Notes under the pieces: generated by a model
Told to the model about the DNA's origin: nothing
Seen by the model: only the letters and a program-made list of their open reading frames with translations
Databases searched by the model: none
DNA from: Pseudomonadota bacterium
GTDB taxonomy: Bacteria > Desulfobacterota > Desulfobulbia > Desulfobulbales > Desulfocapsaceae
DNA: 64,000 nucleotides
Direction of reading: 5' to 3'
NCBI GenBank assembly: GCA_018821985.1
Contig: JAHJKP010000013.1
Coordinates: 1-64,000, forward strand
Position numbers and translations under genes: made by a program
Shown: piece after piece, positions 36,312 to 45,306 of the stretch
How positions within the stretch are numbered: the stretch's first letter is position 1
Layout: each line of letters begins with the position of its first letter

Positions 36312-36326
36312 ATAGAGATTATCTAT
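36312..36326. promoter_or_regulatory. Candidate LysR operator between lysR-type gene and yedF
   Basis: ATAGA-GATTA-TCTAT is a 15-bp dyad with the T-N11-A style spacing LysR proteins bind. It lies 75 bases before the yedF start and 84 bases before the regulator start. It is seen in the sequence; binding is inferred. Confidence 0.4.
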
Positions 36327-36400
36327 TTGACCAATAGTATGGAAGGGGGTATTTTTTTGAAAAAAAATAGCATTGAATCCTATAAGGGAGCGAGGTGGGT

Positions 36401-37030
36401 ATGGCGCAGATAGACTGTAGAGGCTTGGCGTGTCCGGAGCCGGTGTTAAGGGCCAAGGCTGCGCTGGAAGAGGGCGCGGGATCGTTTGAGATTCTTGTGG
36501 ACAATGAGGCCTCAAGGGATAATGTCTTGCGTTTTGGTCACAGCCGGAATTGCCGGGTGGAGTTGACAACGCTTAAAGATGGCTCCTTTCTCCTGAAATT
36601 TCTGGTAGAGAAGAAGGAAGGGGGGGAGTCGTCTGTGCCTTTTGATCAGGATGATTACAGCTGTGCCATTCCAGGCGGAGTCTCAACTGGCTGCAATCTG
36701 GTCTATGTCATTGCCTCCGACTCCATGGGGCGGGGCAGCGATGAGTTGGGATGGGCCTTGTTGCAGACCTATATTGCCACCATCAAGGAGATCTCGCCAC
36801 AACCCAGCCGGATTCTTTTTTATAATGGTGGGGTCAAGCTGGTGGCGACTGCGGGTAAGGCCCTGGAGGCCCTGCAGGCCTTGGAGAAAAAGGGGGTGAA
36901 GATCTTGTCCTGCGGCACCTGCCTTGAGTTTTTCAAACTGGAAACGAAGCTGCAGGTGGGTACGATCACCAATATGTATGAGATTCTGGACAGCATGGCT
37001 AGCGCTGACAAGGTGGTCAGTCCGTTTTGA
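36401..37030 (+). CDS. yedF: YedF-family protein (TusA domain plus DsrE-like domain)
   Basis: About 209 residues in two parts. The N-terminal TusA-like domain (about 1-72) has the IDCRGLACPEPVLRAKAAL signature with the carrier Cys in CPEP. The C-terminal DsrE/DsrF-like domain (about 95-205) has SDSMGRGSDELGWALLQTYI, ILFYNGGVKL and GVKILSCGTCLEFF. This two-domain protein is YedF, linked in other genomes to selenium metabolism. No selD or selA is nearby. The ATG at 36401 is chosen because GAGG is 5 bases upstream; a GTG at 36395 is the alternative. Confidence 0.9.
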   Translation: MAQIDCRGLACPEPVLRAKAALEEGAGSFEILVDNEASRDNVLRFGHSRNCRVELTTLKDGSFLLKFLVEKKEGGESSVPFDQDDYSCAIPGGVSTGCNLVYVIASDSMGRGSDELGWALLQTYIATIKEISPQPSRILFYNGGVKLVATAGKALEALQALEKKGVKILSCGTCLEFFKLETKLQVGTITNMYEILDSMASADKVVSPF

Positions 37031-37089
37031 ATGGTCTGATGCGAAAGCTGACGAGAACGCCAGTCACGCTTTTTTTAAGTTTCAGCCAT

Positions 37090-37728
37090 TCATTCTTCAT
37101 CAAATCGCATGATCCTGTTGATCTGACAGCCCGATTCCCAGAAGGCATCAATCAAGCCATCCAACTCTTCGCCATCCAGGCGGACGGTGAGTAAGTCATG
37201 TTCCGGGCTGAAATTCTGGTAGATGGAAATGGCGGTGATTGCAATATCGAATTGTTTGCAGAGCTTGACGACCTGGAAGAGCTCTTTGGAGCTATGACCT
37301 ATCTTCATCTCAACGCGCGCTCCATTCTTGCCGGCACCCAGAATCTCTGTCAGTGCCCGGAAAATATCGGATTCGGTGATAATACCGACCAGACTGCCAT
37401 CCTCAAGAACCGGTATTCCACCAATCTTGTTTTTACGCATCGAGAGGGCAATATCTTCAAGGGGATCCATGGGGTCTGCGGTGATGGGATTGTGAGTCAT
37501 GTATGCCTCCACCTTGCTCTGGGACGCAATCAGTTTGGTGCTTTCATCGCCCCCGGCAGGGATTCCCTTCTGGATATCGCGTTGACTGATGATGCCGACC
37601 AAGGTTGGACCATTTGCTACAAGGAGGCGTCTGATCCTGTTTTGTTGCATTAATGCTTCTGCTTCAGCAAGGGTCTGGTCGGGGGCAATGGTAATGACAT
37701 CTTTTTTCATCCACAGTTTGACGAACAT
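37090..37728 (-). CDS. CBS-domain pair protein with C-terminal ACT-like domain
   Basis: About 212 residues: two CBS domains (about 5-60, MKKDVITIAPDQTLAEAEAL; and about 76-130, MTHNPITADPMDPLEDIALS) followed by an ACT-like region (about 137-210). CBS pairs bind adenosyl nucleotides and ACT domains bind amino acids, so this is probably a small cytoplasmic sensor. The start at 37728 is favoured because GGAG lies 6 bases upstream; the ATG at 37740 lacks a site. Partner unknown. Confidence 0.82.
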   Translation of the reverse strand: MFVKLWMKKDVITIAPDQTLAEAEALMQQNRIRRLLVANGPTLVGIISQRDIQKGIPAGGDESTKLIASQSKVEAYMTHNPITADPMDPLEDIALSMRKNKIGGIPVLEDGSLVGIITESDIFRALTEILGAGKNGARVEMKIGHSSKELFQVVKLCKQFDIAITAISIYQNFSPEHDLLTVRLDGEELDGLIDAFWESGCQINRIMRFDEE

Positions 37729-37778
37729 GACGTGCTCCATTTTAATGATATGCTAGCAAGAAAGGGCAGTTACCCATC

Positions 37779-37815
37779 GGGTGAATCAGCTCAAATGTTA
37801 ATCCTAAAAGAGTAA
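37779..37815. repeat. Repeat block B, copy 1 (37 bp)
   Basis: Aligns without gaps to 48798-48834 at 31 of 37 positions, ending in CTAAAAGAGTAA. Both copies are on the same strand. Confidence 0.65.
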
Positions 37816-38045
37816 AAATACCAGAAATGATTGTCAATGATGAGTAATCTTACAGGCCTTGCGGATTTCTCCACTGCTATGGCGAAAGTGTATCCAAAAA
37901 AGCTGAGAGGTCGATCCACGTGTGTCCCACATAAACAGGATGTCCATTATGAGTTGATTGACGACGGCTGGCCAGGTTATGAAGAACCGGATATGCAATG
38001 TGATGGATTGAATGTTGTCTTTTAACTTAGCGTATTGTAAGATGA

Positions 38046-38204
38046 ATTTAGGCCGTATGCTTATTGGCGTGATTGGGGGTGACCGTGTGTGGCGGTACTG
38101 TTTTCTTCTGGGAGGAGTAACAAAGATAGTTGGTCGGGCCTGATTGCGGTACGGGACATCTGCTGAAATCATATTTTTCGCTTTCTGCTGGCTGGCCGGA
38201 GAAA
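38046..38204. repeat. Repeat block A, copy 1 (about 159 bp)
   Basis: Aligns with 48613-48776 in the same orientation. Shared runs include GACCGTGTGTGG, CCTGATTGCGGT and TATTTTTCGCTT, with CTGCTGGCT towards the end; I estimate 70-80 percent identity. No open frame is shared by the copies, so it is more likely structural or a remnant than coding. Confidence 0.7.
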
Positions 38205-38305
38205 GCGATTTCTTATCACTACAATGACATCTCCCTTAGCAACCAACACAGCCAGGGACGGTGTTTTTTTCACCAACTACGCATGGAAACAATTTTCATT
38301 ACGAT

Positions 38306-40291
38306 ATGTTACCTCTTCTCAGATTGATACAAGGTCGGGCGTTCCTCAGTCTTTTTCTCCTGGTTTCCATATACTCAATTGCCAACTATTTCATTATTAA
38401 GCTGATTGTCTCCCCGCGCCATCTTCACGTTGAACATCACCTGGCGCAACAAGAAGTGGAACGTCTTACTGAAGCACTACTGCGGGAAGAAGAGGCCTTG
38501 GGAACCATCGCCCATGACTGGTCGGCCTGGGATGACACCTATAAATTTGTACAAAACGCAAACCCGGAATATATCTCCTCCAATCTGCAAGATACCACCT
38601 TTGCAAATATCGAATTAAATCTGCTGTACATCTTTCGCCTCGACGGCTCGCGGGTATGGAGCCGACTGCTCAACTTTGAAAGAGAAGATGATCTGGGCCT
38701 CCCTGTATACCCGGTAACCGGTCTGGCCAGTAGTCATCCCCTGTTGCGCCATTCCGGAGTGAACAGTTCAATCAGCGGACTCCTCAAAACAGCTCACGGC
38801 CCACTATTAATCGTATCCCACCCCATCATCACCAGTGAGAATGCCGGGCCCATAATCGGAACTCTGATGCTTGGTCGCTTGCTCACCAAGGAATTCTTGG
38901 CAAAGTTAAAAAAACAAACCAAGGTCAAATTCAGACTCCTTGATCTCGATGAACAAGAGCTCCTTGCCAAAATTCCTGCCGATATATCTTCACTTGGCTC
39001 GGAGACACCCTTTGTCTTTTATGATACAGAAGATGGAATCACTGTATACAGCCTCCTTCGCGATTATCTGGGAAGCCCCCAGTGGCTTCTCGAGGTGCAG
39101 GCCGATCGCCCGATCACTGAACAATCCAGAGAGATCCTCCGTTATGTCCTGTTCTCAAACATTGGTATAGGCCTTATTACCCTCCTTCTTCTCCTCATCT
39201 TTTACAGAAATCAGCTTAGGACTGCGACCTCGACATTCCGAAGCCTTATCGATCAAGCCTTACCGTCTCGGACAAAGGCGCAACCAGAAAGTCCACTGTT
39301 GATAGATTTCAACACCGATGAATTCTCCAGATTAAGCGATGACCTCCGTTCCATGATCGCCGACTTTGAACAAACCAGCGAACAACAAAAACATATCATT
39401 AGTGAATATACGACTTCACGCCGTCAACTGAATGTTCAGATGGTCAAAGAGATCAAGGAGAGGCTGCAGATTGAAGAAGATCTGTACAAGACGCAGAAGA
39501 ATCTTGAAAAACAGATCGAAGAACGAACCAGAGAGCTCCGTCAGACTAATACCGTACTGCAGAACGAAATCGTGACCCGCAAAGAGAAGGAAGACGAATT
39601 GATAAACCACCGGAAGCGACTTCGCGCCCTCTCGTCGGAACTCATGCAAATAGAAGACAAGGAACGACGTCAGCTTGCCACCGACCTTCATGACCAGGTA
39701 GGGCAGTCCCTTTCGGTTGTAAAAATGTATGTGGATGGACTCATCGCCTCCACATCGGACGATGCCAGCCAGGAGAGGCTTCAGCTCATAGGAGGTATTG
39801 TTGAGCAGACAGTGCAGGATGTCCGGACACTCACCTTTGAACTCAGTCCGCCCATTTTGTATGAGCTTGGTCTTAAGGCCGCACTTGAATGGCTCTCTGA
39901 AGATTTTCAAAAAAAATATTCTCTCAGGATTAAGTCCGCATGTGATGCGTGTCCCAAATGTACCACTCCCGCCTTCCTGGCCCTTATTTACCGCACAATT
40001 CGTGAATTACTGATCAATGTCGTCCGTCATGCCCATGCTAATAGTGCTGGGGTAGAAGTTCGATGTACAGGCAAAGGCGTCCGTATAACCGTAATGGATA
40101 ACGGTTGTGGTATGGAAGACTGGGATCAAAAAAACGGAGAAAGCACAAACGGAGGCTTTGGTCTGTTCAGCGTCCGTGAGCGGGTAATCAACATCGGGGG
40201 CACAGTGGTGATTGATTCACAAAAAGGTCAAGGAACAACCATAACCATAACAATTCCAATTAAAGAGGCCTGCGCGGAATCCGGCAGTTAA
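38306..40291 (+). CDS. CHASE4 sensor histidine kinase (NarL-type partner)
   Basis: About 661 residues from the ATG at 38306; a GTG at 38261 is also possible. Two membrane helices (about 12-35 and near 285-305) bracket an extracellular CHASE4 domain with HDWSAWDDTYKFVQ and a ligand-pocket-like LNLLYIFRLDGSRVWSR. A linker and coiled coil (about 350-455) lead to a HisKA_3 domain with the phospho-acceptor in RRQLATDLHDQVGQSL, then an ATPase domain with DNGCGM and GGFGLFSVRERV. The response-regulator gene starts 6 bases later. It senses a periplasmic signal and probably controls the cytochrome genes that follow. Confidence 0.9.
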   Translation: MLPLLRLIQGRAFLSLFLLVSIYSIANYFIIKLIVSPRHLHVEHHLAQQEVERLTEALLREEEALGTIAHDWSAWDDTYKFVQNANPEYISSNLQDTTFANIELNLLYIFRLDGSRVWSRLLNFEREDDLGLPVYPVTGLASSHPLLRHSGVNSSISGLLKTAHGPLLIVSHPIITSENAGPIIGTLMLGRLLTKEFLAKLKKQTKVKFRLLDLDEQELLAKIPADISSLGSETPFVFYDTEDGITVYSLLRDYLGSPQWLLEVQADRPITEQSREILRYVLFSNIGIGLITLLLLLIFYRNQLRTATSTFRSLIDQALPSRTKAQPESPLLIDFNTDEFSRLSDDLRSMIADFEQTSEQQKHIISEYTTSRRQLNVQMVKEIKERLQIEEDLYKTQKNLEKQIEERTRELRQTNTVLQNEIVTRKEKEDELINHRKRLRALSSELMQIEDKERRQLATDLHDQVGQSLSVVKMYVDGLIASTSDDASQERLQLIGGIVEQTVQDVRTLTFELSPPILYELGLKAALEWLSEDFQKKYSLRIKSACDACPKCTTPAFLALIYRTIRELLINVVRHAHANSAGVEVRCTGKGVRITVMDNGCGMEDWDQKNGESTNGGFGLFSVRERVINIGGTVVIDSQKGQGTTITITIPIKEACAESGS

Positions 40292-40296
40292 CGAAG

Positions 40297-40938
40297 ATGA
40301 TACTCAAAATTATTGTGGTTGATGACCATAAAATTGTCAGGGACGGACTCTGTTCACTTATCGACGGACTCTCCGGTTATACCATCGTCGGCCGGGCGGA
40401 AAACGGCAGGCAGGCCATCGAGGTGGCGCGTCGGGAAAAACCTGATATCATCATCATGGATGTGAGCATGCCGGAGATGAACGGTATTGATGCCACCAGC
40501 TCGATCATGGAAGAGATGCCATCTTGTAAGATCATTGTCCTGTCCATGCATTCTGATAAACGCTTCATTACCGGAGCTCTCCAGGCCGGAGCCGCAGGCT
40601 TCTTGCTCAAGGAGTGCGCTTTCCAGGAACTCAATCAGGCCCTTGACGCAGTCCGTAGCGGCCAGACCTATCTCAGCCCCAAAATTGCCGGAACGGTTGT
40701 CCACGATTACCGACGTCGCCTGCTTTCCGAGGCCAAGGAAGAAAATCTTACAACCAAAGAACGTGAAGTGCTGCAGCTGATTGCCGAGGGCCGTTCGACC
40801 AAAGAAATTGCCGACAGACTCTTTGTCAGCGTCAAGGCCATTGAAGGACGGCGACGGCGGCTCATGGAAAAACTGCAGATTGACACTGTAGCCGGACTGG
40901 TCAAATATGCCATCCGGGAAGGGCTGACAGATTTGTAA
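40297..40938 (+). CDS. NarL/FixJ-family response regulator
   Basis: 213 residues. The receiver has the acidic pair VVDDHK, acceptor Asp55 (IIIMDVSMPEMNG), Ser/Thr switch (VLSMHSD) and Lys105 (GFLLKECAF). The LuxR-type helix-turn-helix is near 148-205 (LTTKEREVLQLIAEGRSTKE, then SVKAIEGRRRRLMEKL). It is co-transcribed with the CHASE4 kinase. The 452-base gap to the first cytochrome gene is the natural place for its binding sites. Confidence 0.93.
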   Translation: MILKIIVVDDHKIVRDGLCSLIDGLSGYTIVGRAENGRQAIEVARREKPDIIIMDVSMPEMNGIDATSSIMEEMPSCKIIVLSMHSDKRFITGALQAGAAGFLLKECAFQELNQALDAVRSGQTYLSPKIAGTVVHDYRRRLLSEAKEENLTTKEREVLQLIAEGRSTKEIADRLFVSVKAIEGRRRRLMEKLQIDTVAGLVKYAIREGLTDL

Positions 40939-41390
40939 CCCCAATAGTTTTGCCTGCAGAGTGCCCTCAAAAATAAACTGTATGCAATCAAACAGAGAAG
41001 GTGGGGACTCCGGGAAGTGTCGAATTTCGCCTAGTTCCTTGTCGTTCTACTGATCGAAAGTGCCTGTCCGATAGTCGACCTTCCCTTGCAAAGAGATTAA
41101 TGGATTCCCGGCAACGACATTGATCTTTTGGTAGTAATTTCCCACGGTATCGAGAAAAAACCATCTTCTCCACCATTCATTTCCCTCTCTCCCAGACCCC
41201 TGGCCTCCCCCTCTACCCCTCATCAGCACATCACCAAAAAAACACAACAAGGTATTTCGAGGCCTACAAGTAGGGAAACTCCCCTTTTCAACTATCCTAC
41301 ATGGTGATACCATCAGATTATCGTACAAAGATTCCTCTTTTCATGATGATAACCATATTAATTAAATAGGAAAATTGACTCAGGGGGACA
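40939..41390. promoter_or_regulatory. Upstream control region of the cytochrome operon
   Basis: A 452-base gene-free stretch. A 13-bp perfect palindrome ATGGTGATACCAT is at 41301-41313, about 80 bases before the first cytochrome start, and is a candidate regulator site. The segment 41160-41240 is pyrimidine-rich on the plus strand. I could not identify a confident promoter; a sigma-54 GG/GC pair is not evident. Confidence 0.4.
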
Positions 41391-42311
41391 ATGAAAAAAA
41401 CAGTATGTATCTCCTTGTTCCTCCTCTCTGCCAGCAGTCTAGCACTGGTAACAAATGCCAGTCAACAGGAGCTGCTTTTTATCAACCCCGATGTGACAAC
41501 AGAAACCAATATCCACTTCAACGAACACTACTGCACCGAGTGTCATCTGCAGCGACCAAGCAAGGGTGATGGCGCTCAGTTAAGATATGACAACTATACA
41601 CAGACCTGCAGGTGTCATGGATATACTCCTGACACTTACACCCATCCTGTTGATATAACACTTTCCGCAGAGGTAAAGGCCACTATCCCGGCCGAGTTTC
41701 CCCTCACAGATGACAAAATCACCTGTTACACCTGTCACAATATGGTGTTGCAATGCGAACCGAAATACAAATTTAAAAGCTACAATAAGGCATTTTTACG
41801 AACAGACTCCTCCCTCGGACGTACCTTCCTTTGCTTTCAATGCCACAAAGAAGATCAGTACAAGATGTTGGACCCCCACAAGCAACTGGACGCCTCGGGA
41901 ACGATAAATCCAGAGTCATGCCTCTATTGCCACGAAACCAAGCCAGACGAGCAACACGCAACACTTTCATCCCGGAAAATCGGAGAAGATACTGTCCATC
42001 TTGTCGGTGATCTTGAAGTACTCTGCCTGCGATGTCATAATAACAAAGCTGGAAACCACCCCCTCAACAAAAACCATCGCGTCAAACCATCGGAAAAGGT
42101 GTCCTCAAGAATGGCCTGGTCAGAGACAAATATCTGGATCGTGCTGCCGCTGAACGACGAGGGGAAAATTACCTGCATTACCTGCCACAACCCCCATGAA
42201 CGGGGGGTTATTCCCACTGACAAAGCAGCCTCTGCCGGTGCAAGCGACAGAGGCCGGCTGAGAAAAGCATGGGGAGGGGGCAGTATTTGTGTGGCATGCC
42301 ATGACATGTAA
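41391..42311 (+). CDS. Periplasmic multihaem cytochrome c (7-8 haems)
   Basis: 306 residues with a signal peptide (about 1-24, ending LVTNASQ). Seven CxxCH haem sites are visible: CTECH, CYTCH, CFQCH, CLYCH, CLRCH, CITCH and CVACH, the last at the C-terminus. An eighth, shortened CRCH (QTCRCHGY) may be a non-standard haem site or a lost one. Several extra His residues (HPVDITL, NHPLNKNH) could be distal ligands. It is first in the cytochrome operon. I do not recognise a named family; it is probably a periplasmic electron carrier or oxidoreductase. Confidence 0.88.
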   Translation: MKKTVCISLFLLSASSLALVTNASQQELLFINPDVTTETNIHFNEHYCTECHLQRPSKGDGAQLRYDNYTQTCRCHGYTPDTYTHPVDITLSAEVKATIPAEFPLTDDKITCYTCHNMVLQCEPKYKFKSYNKAFLRTDSSLGRTFLCFQCHKEDQYKMLDPHKQLDASGTINPESCLYCHETKPDEQHATLSSRKIGEDTVHLVGDLEVLCLRCHNNKAGNHPLNKNHRVKPSEKVSSRMAWSETNIWIVLPLNDEGKITCITCHNPHERGVIPTDKAASAGASDRGRLRKAWGGGSICVACHDM

Positions 42312-42409
42312 AAAGTGAACAATCCCTTTGCGCCACTGCGCAACCCATACAGTACAGTTGTTTACAGAATGTTGCATCCTATGAAACTGTTCCAAAAAAA
42401 GGAGAGGAG

Positions 42410-43471
42410 ATGAGCTTGAAATCACGTTCTGCACCATTTGGTTACATTGGGGTCTTTGTACTGCTTACCATCTACTTCATGCCCGCAAGCGTGCTTGGGG
42501 CAGATGTCGGCAACTGTCTGTTATGTCACAAGTACCCGGGATTAAGCAGGGTCGACGAGAATGCACAGATGCGGCTTCTCTATGTCAATGAAGACATTTT
42601 TAGCAAGAGCGTCCATGGCAAGGTAAAATGTGAGGGATGCCATACAGATATAACCAAAATCCCCCATGATCCAGCCAAACCGGTCGATTGTCTTGCGCTT
42701 TGCCATATCATAGAACCGACTTCGGAACAGAAGTTCACCCACAAGAGTGTTGCAACCTCTTTGGAAGACAGTGTTCACAGCAAGACGGACAAGGACGGCA
42801 AGGAAAAACCTTTCAGCGAGGATATGCCCACTTGCAAGGACTGTCATGACAATCCAATGTTCAGACCCCTTTCTTTTGTTAAAATAGTCAGACCCGGTGT
42901 CGCTGAGGATGCTCTGGGGCGCTGTCGTGTCTGTCACACACAAGAAGAATTTATCAACAGGTTTTACAATCACATCACCACCAGGCTGCACAAGAGCAGA
43001 AGTCCTCTTAATATTGCAGAGTCGTGCGCTCGATGCCATGATGACCCGGAACTGGTTGCCAGGCATAATCTTGCCACTACAGCAGGAGGTTCCTATGGAC
43101 AGACATTTCACGGGAAGGCAGCCAACCTTCTCGACGAATCGGTTCCAGATTGCCTGGACTGCCATGTGCCCAAGGGGAAATCTGTACATCAGATGTATAA
43201 AAACAAAGATCCCCGTGCGACAACCAATAAAGAGAACAGAGGAAAAATCTGTAATTCCGTGGACTGCCATCCGGGAGCCTCTGCACAATTTGCTAATTAC
43301 AAGGTCCATGCCGAATTCGATAAGAAAAGCAACCCTGTAATATATTGGTTTACTACCTTTTTCATCATTCTCACCGGTGGCACCCTGCTGCCTCTGATGG
43401 CGATCCTGTTTCTTGACCTGCTTCGCCGCCTGTTTCCCAATGCATCTTTTAGTCGGAGGAAAGAGAAATAA
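42410..43471 (+). CDS. Membrane-anchored multihaem cytochrome c (up to 8 haems)
   Basis: 353 residues: signal peptide (about 1-30), a periplasmic haem domain, and a C-terminal membrane helix (about 318-342, WFTTFFIILTGGTLLPLMA) with a basic cytoplasmic tail. Canonical sites are CLLCH, CEGCH, CKDCH, CRVCH, CARCH and CLDCH. Two more have wider spacing: CLALCH (CX3CH) and CNSVDCH (CX4CH). The conserved SVHGKVKCEGCH pattern is typical of quinol-linked multihaem cytochromes. A strong GGAGAGGAG site precedes it. It shares one base with the cytochrome b gene, which implies a membrane complex. Confidence 0.9.
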   Translation: MSLKSRSAPFGYIGVFVLLTIYFMPASVLGADVGNCLLCHKYPGLSRVDENAQMRLLYVNEDIFSKSVHGKVKCEGCHTDITKIPHDPAKPVDCLALCHIIEPTSEQKFTHKSVATSLEDSVHSKTDKDGKEKPFSEDMPTCKDCHDNPMFRPLSFVKIVRPGVAEDALGRCRVCHTQEEFINRFYNHITTRLHKSRSPLNIAESCARCHDDPELVARHNLATTAGGSYGQTFHGKAANLLDESVPDCLDCHVPKGKSVHQMYKNKDPRATTNKENRGKICNSVDCHPGASAQFANYKVHAEFDKKSNPVIYWFTTFFIILTGGTLLPLMAILFLDLLRRLFPNASFSRRKEK

Positions 43472-44373
43472 TGAAACGATATCCAGCCATAAAAATACAA
43501 GACGGAAAGAAATATTTTTTCAGATTCGATCTGGACCAAAGGATCCAGCACATCATTCTGGCGGCGACGGTCATTATTCTGGTGCTGACAGGGATGCCTC
43601 TCAAGTTCAGCGATACAAGCTGGGCCCCGTATCTCTATACTATCTTCGGTGGAAGTAAGATGGCGCCGACAATACATAAAATAACCGGTGCCATTATGCT
43701 CATCCTCTTTGTTTACCATGTCATCCGTGTTGTCGGCCAAATCCTGACTAAACAGATTTTACCCCTTAAAAAAGAGAAAAAGATGAGTGTTGGCCGAGTC
43801 TCCATGATACTGCTTAAGCAGCCTATGATCCCCAACCTGAAGGATGCCAAGGACATCGTAGGGCTGATGAAATATCTCCTCTATTTTACCACTGTACGAC
43901 CTGATGGAGATGAATTCACCTGGAAGGAAAAATTTGATTACTGGGCACCGTTCTGGGGTATGTTTGTCATCGGTCTAACCGGCCTCGTTATCTGGAATAA
44001 GGTACTTGCCACCCAGATCATACCAGGCGATCTCATCAATCTCTGCCTGATCGCCCACAGCGACGAGGCGCTGCTGGCCGCCCTCTTTCTCTTCATATGG
44101 CACTGGTACAATGTCCATTTCTCCACATCGGTCTTCCCCATGGGCACAGTCTTTTTGACTGGTTATCTCCCTGAGGAGTTGATGGTTGAAGAACACTATG
44201 AACATTATGTCAGGGTAATGACAAGAGAGGGGCTGGAGGATGAAATCCTCCCACCCCATGGTGGACACAAGCCCTTCTGTGGTAAACCGTTAGCTGACGA
44301 AGACAGTCCGTCAACCACTACAGCCGCCGAACAGCCCAATGATACCATGCAGCCGGGAGGGCTCAGCTCATGA
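43471..44373 (+). CDS. Cytochrome b561-like membrane subunit
   Basis: 300 residues with four or five membrane helices (about 27-45, 66-88, 160-180 and 200-222). His residues suited to haem b are in RIQHIILAATVII, PTIHKITGAIM, FVYHVIR, AHSDEALLAALFLFIWHWYN and VHFSTSVFP. This is the di-haem cytochrome b design of formate dehydrogenase/thiosulfate reductase gamma subunits, the usual quinol-oxidising partner of multihaem cytochromes. The C-terminus is a soluble Thr/Pro-rich tail. Gene overlaps on both sides point to a stoichiometric complex with its neighbours. Confidence 0.87.
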   Translation: MKRYPAIKIQDGKKYFFRFDLDQRIQHIILAATVIILVLTGMPLKFSDTSWAPYLYTIFGGSKMAPTIHKITGAIMLILFVYHVIRVVGQILTKQILPLKKEKKMSVGRVSMILLKQPMIPNLKDAKDIVGLMKYLLYFTTVRPDGDEFTWKEKFDYWAPFWGMFVIGLTGLVIWNKVLATQIIPGDLINLCLIAHSDEALLAALFLFIWHWYNVHFSTSVFPMGTVFLTGYLPEELMVEEHYEHYVRVMTREGLEDEILPPHGGHKPFCGKPLADEDSPSTTTAAEQPNDTMQPGGLSS

Positions 44374-45293
44374 AATGTTTTTTTACCAAATTATACGTCC
44401 TTGCCTTTATGGGGCTGGTTGTTTTTTTTAGTGTGCTCATCTGGAAATTGACCTTTGCCCATCTTATCCATGAATACCATGCAAGAAAAGGAGATGTATC
44501 CGTCCAGCATACCGAAGAAGCAAGGCAGAAAAAGGAAAAAGGAAAACAGACATTTGATAAGATGATCCTTGAAAGCGAGGATCGGGTTAAACACTATCTC
44601 GGCTACCGTGTGCTGGAAGAGCAGCGAATAAAGGGCCATTTCCACCATATCGGTGTTGATATAGGTCCGGACAACAGATCCTATTGCCGATCCTGCCACG
44701 GTGATATGCCGCACGACTCAGTTAAGGATATTCGTGCCTTTTTGAATATGCATGCCTTCTTTGTCGCCTGTCAGACCTGCCATGTCAAACTCGGAGAAGA
44801 TGAAAAGACAAATGTCTATAAATGGTATGACCGCAAAACCGGGGAAATTGTTGCCAGCCCGGTTAATGGGTCTGCGCCAGGAACCTATCAGGCAAAAATC
44901 ATCCCTTTTGTTCGTGAGAACGGCAAACTCGTCCGCATTGACAGTGAAGAAATGATGCAATTTGCTACTGACTACAAGGAAAATGAAAAGGTCCTGAGCG
45001 AAGGCCAAAAATCCAAGGCCAAGAAAGTAATCCATAAGATTATCAGTAAGATCCCGGTGAAATGTGAAGAATGCCATACAAAGAACAACCCTATCCTTCC
45101 CCTTGCAGAGCTGGGCTATCCCAAGACGCGGATTGACTCAATCACCAGCACAGAGGTGGTAGGAATGATAAAAAACTATACCGAATTTCATATGCCGAAG
45201 ATGTTGAGCCCCGGCGAGAAATCGGTCACGCCGCAACTGCAGGCGGAACCACTGCTGAAACAGCAGTCGGAAGCACCGCCGAAAGAACACTAA
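44370..45293 (+). CDS. Membrane-anchored tri-haem cytochrome c
   Basis: 307 residues with one N-terminal membrane anchor (about 7-27, LYVLAFMGLVVFFSVLIWKL). A periplasmic domain carries three CxxCH sites: CRSCH (near 109), CQTCH (near 137) and CEECH (near 238). The long spacer before the third site, and SEDRVKHYLGYRVLEEQR, are not typical of NapC/NirT. The end is a Pro/Gln-rich tail. It overlaps the cytochrome b gene by 4 bases and probably shuttles electrons from it to soluble cytochromes. Confidence 0.85.
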   Translation: MKCFFTKLYVLAFMGLVVFFSVLIWKLTFAHLIHEYHARKGDVSVQHTEEARQKKEKGKQTFDKMILESEDRVKHYLGYRVLEEQRIKGHFHHIGVDIGPDNRSYCRSCHGDMPHDSVKDIRAFLNMHAFFVACQTCHVKLGEDEKTNVYKWYDRKTGEIVASPVNGSAPGTYQAKIIPFVRENGKLVRIDSEEMMQFATDYKENEKVLSEGQKSKAKKVIHKIISKIPVKCEECHTKNNPILPLAELGYPKTRIDSITSTEVVGMIKNYTEFHMPKMLSPGEKSVTPQLQAEPLLKQQSEAPPKEH

Positions 45294-45306
45294 CCGTCTA
45301 GGATAA

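Larger units (their letters stand above)
37729..38305. other. Gene-poor region with repeat blocks
   Basis: A 577-base region between the CBS gene and the CHASE4 kinase. It holds repeat block B (37779-37815) and block A (38046-38204), both with counterparts after the cytochrome cluster. A 64-codon plus frame (37831-38025) has no ribosome site or family features and is not called. Just before the kinase, ACAC-N13-GTGTTTTTTT (38245-38268) could be a small terminator or attenuator. Confidence 0.5.

Noticed and set aside
37831-38025. 64-codon plus-strand frame in the repeat-rich gap
   Set aside because: No ribosome site or family features, and it overlaps a longer minus-strand frame in non-coding sequence.
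38246-38268. GCCAGGGACGG before the kinase as another dispersed-element remnant
   Set aside because: Only about a dozen bases match, which can occur by chance.
44370-45293. NapC/NirT-type tetrahaem quinol dehydrogenase
   Set aside because: Only three CxxCH sites, with a long insert before the third and no NapC-like spacing.
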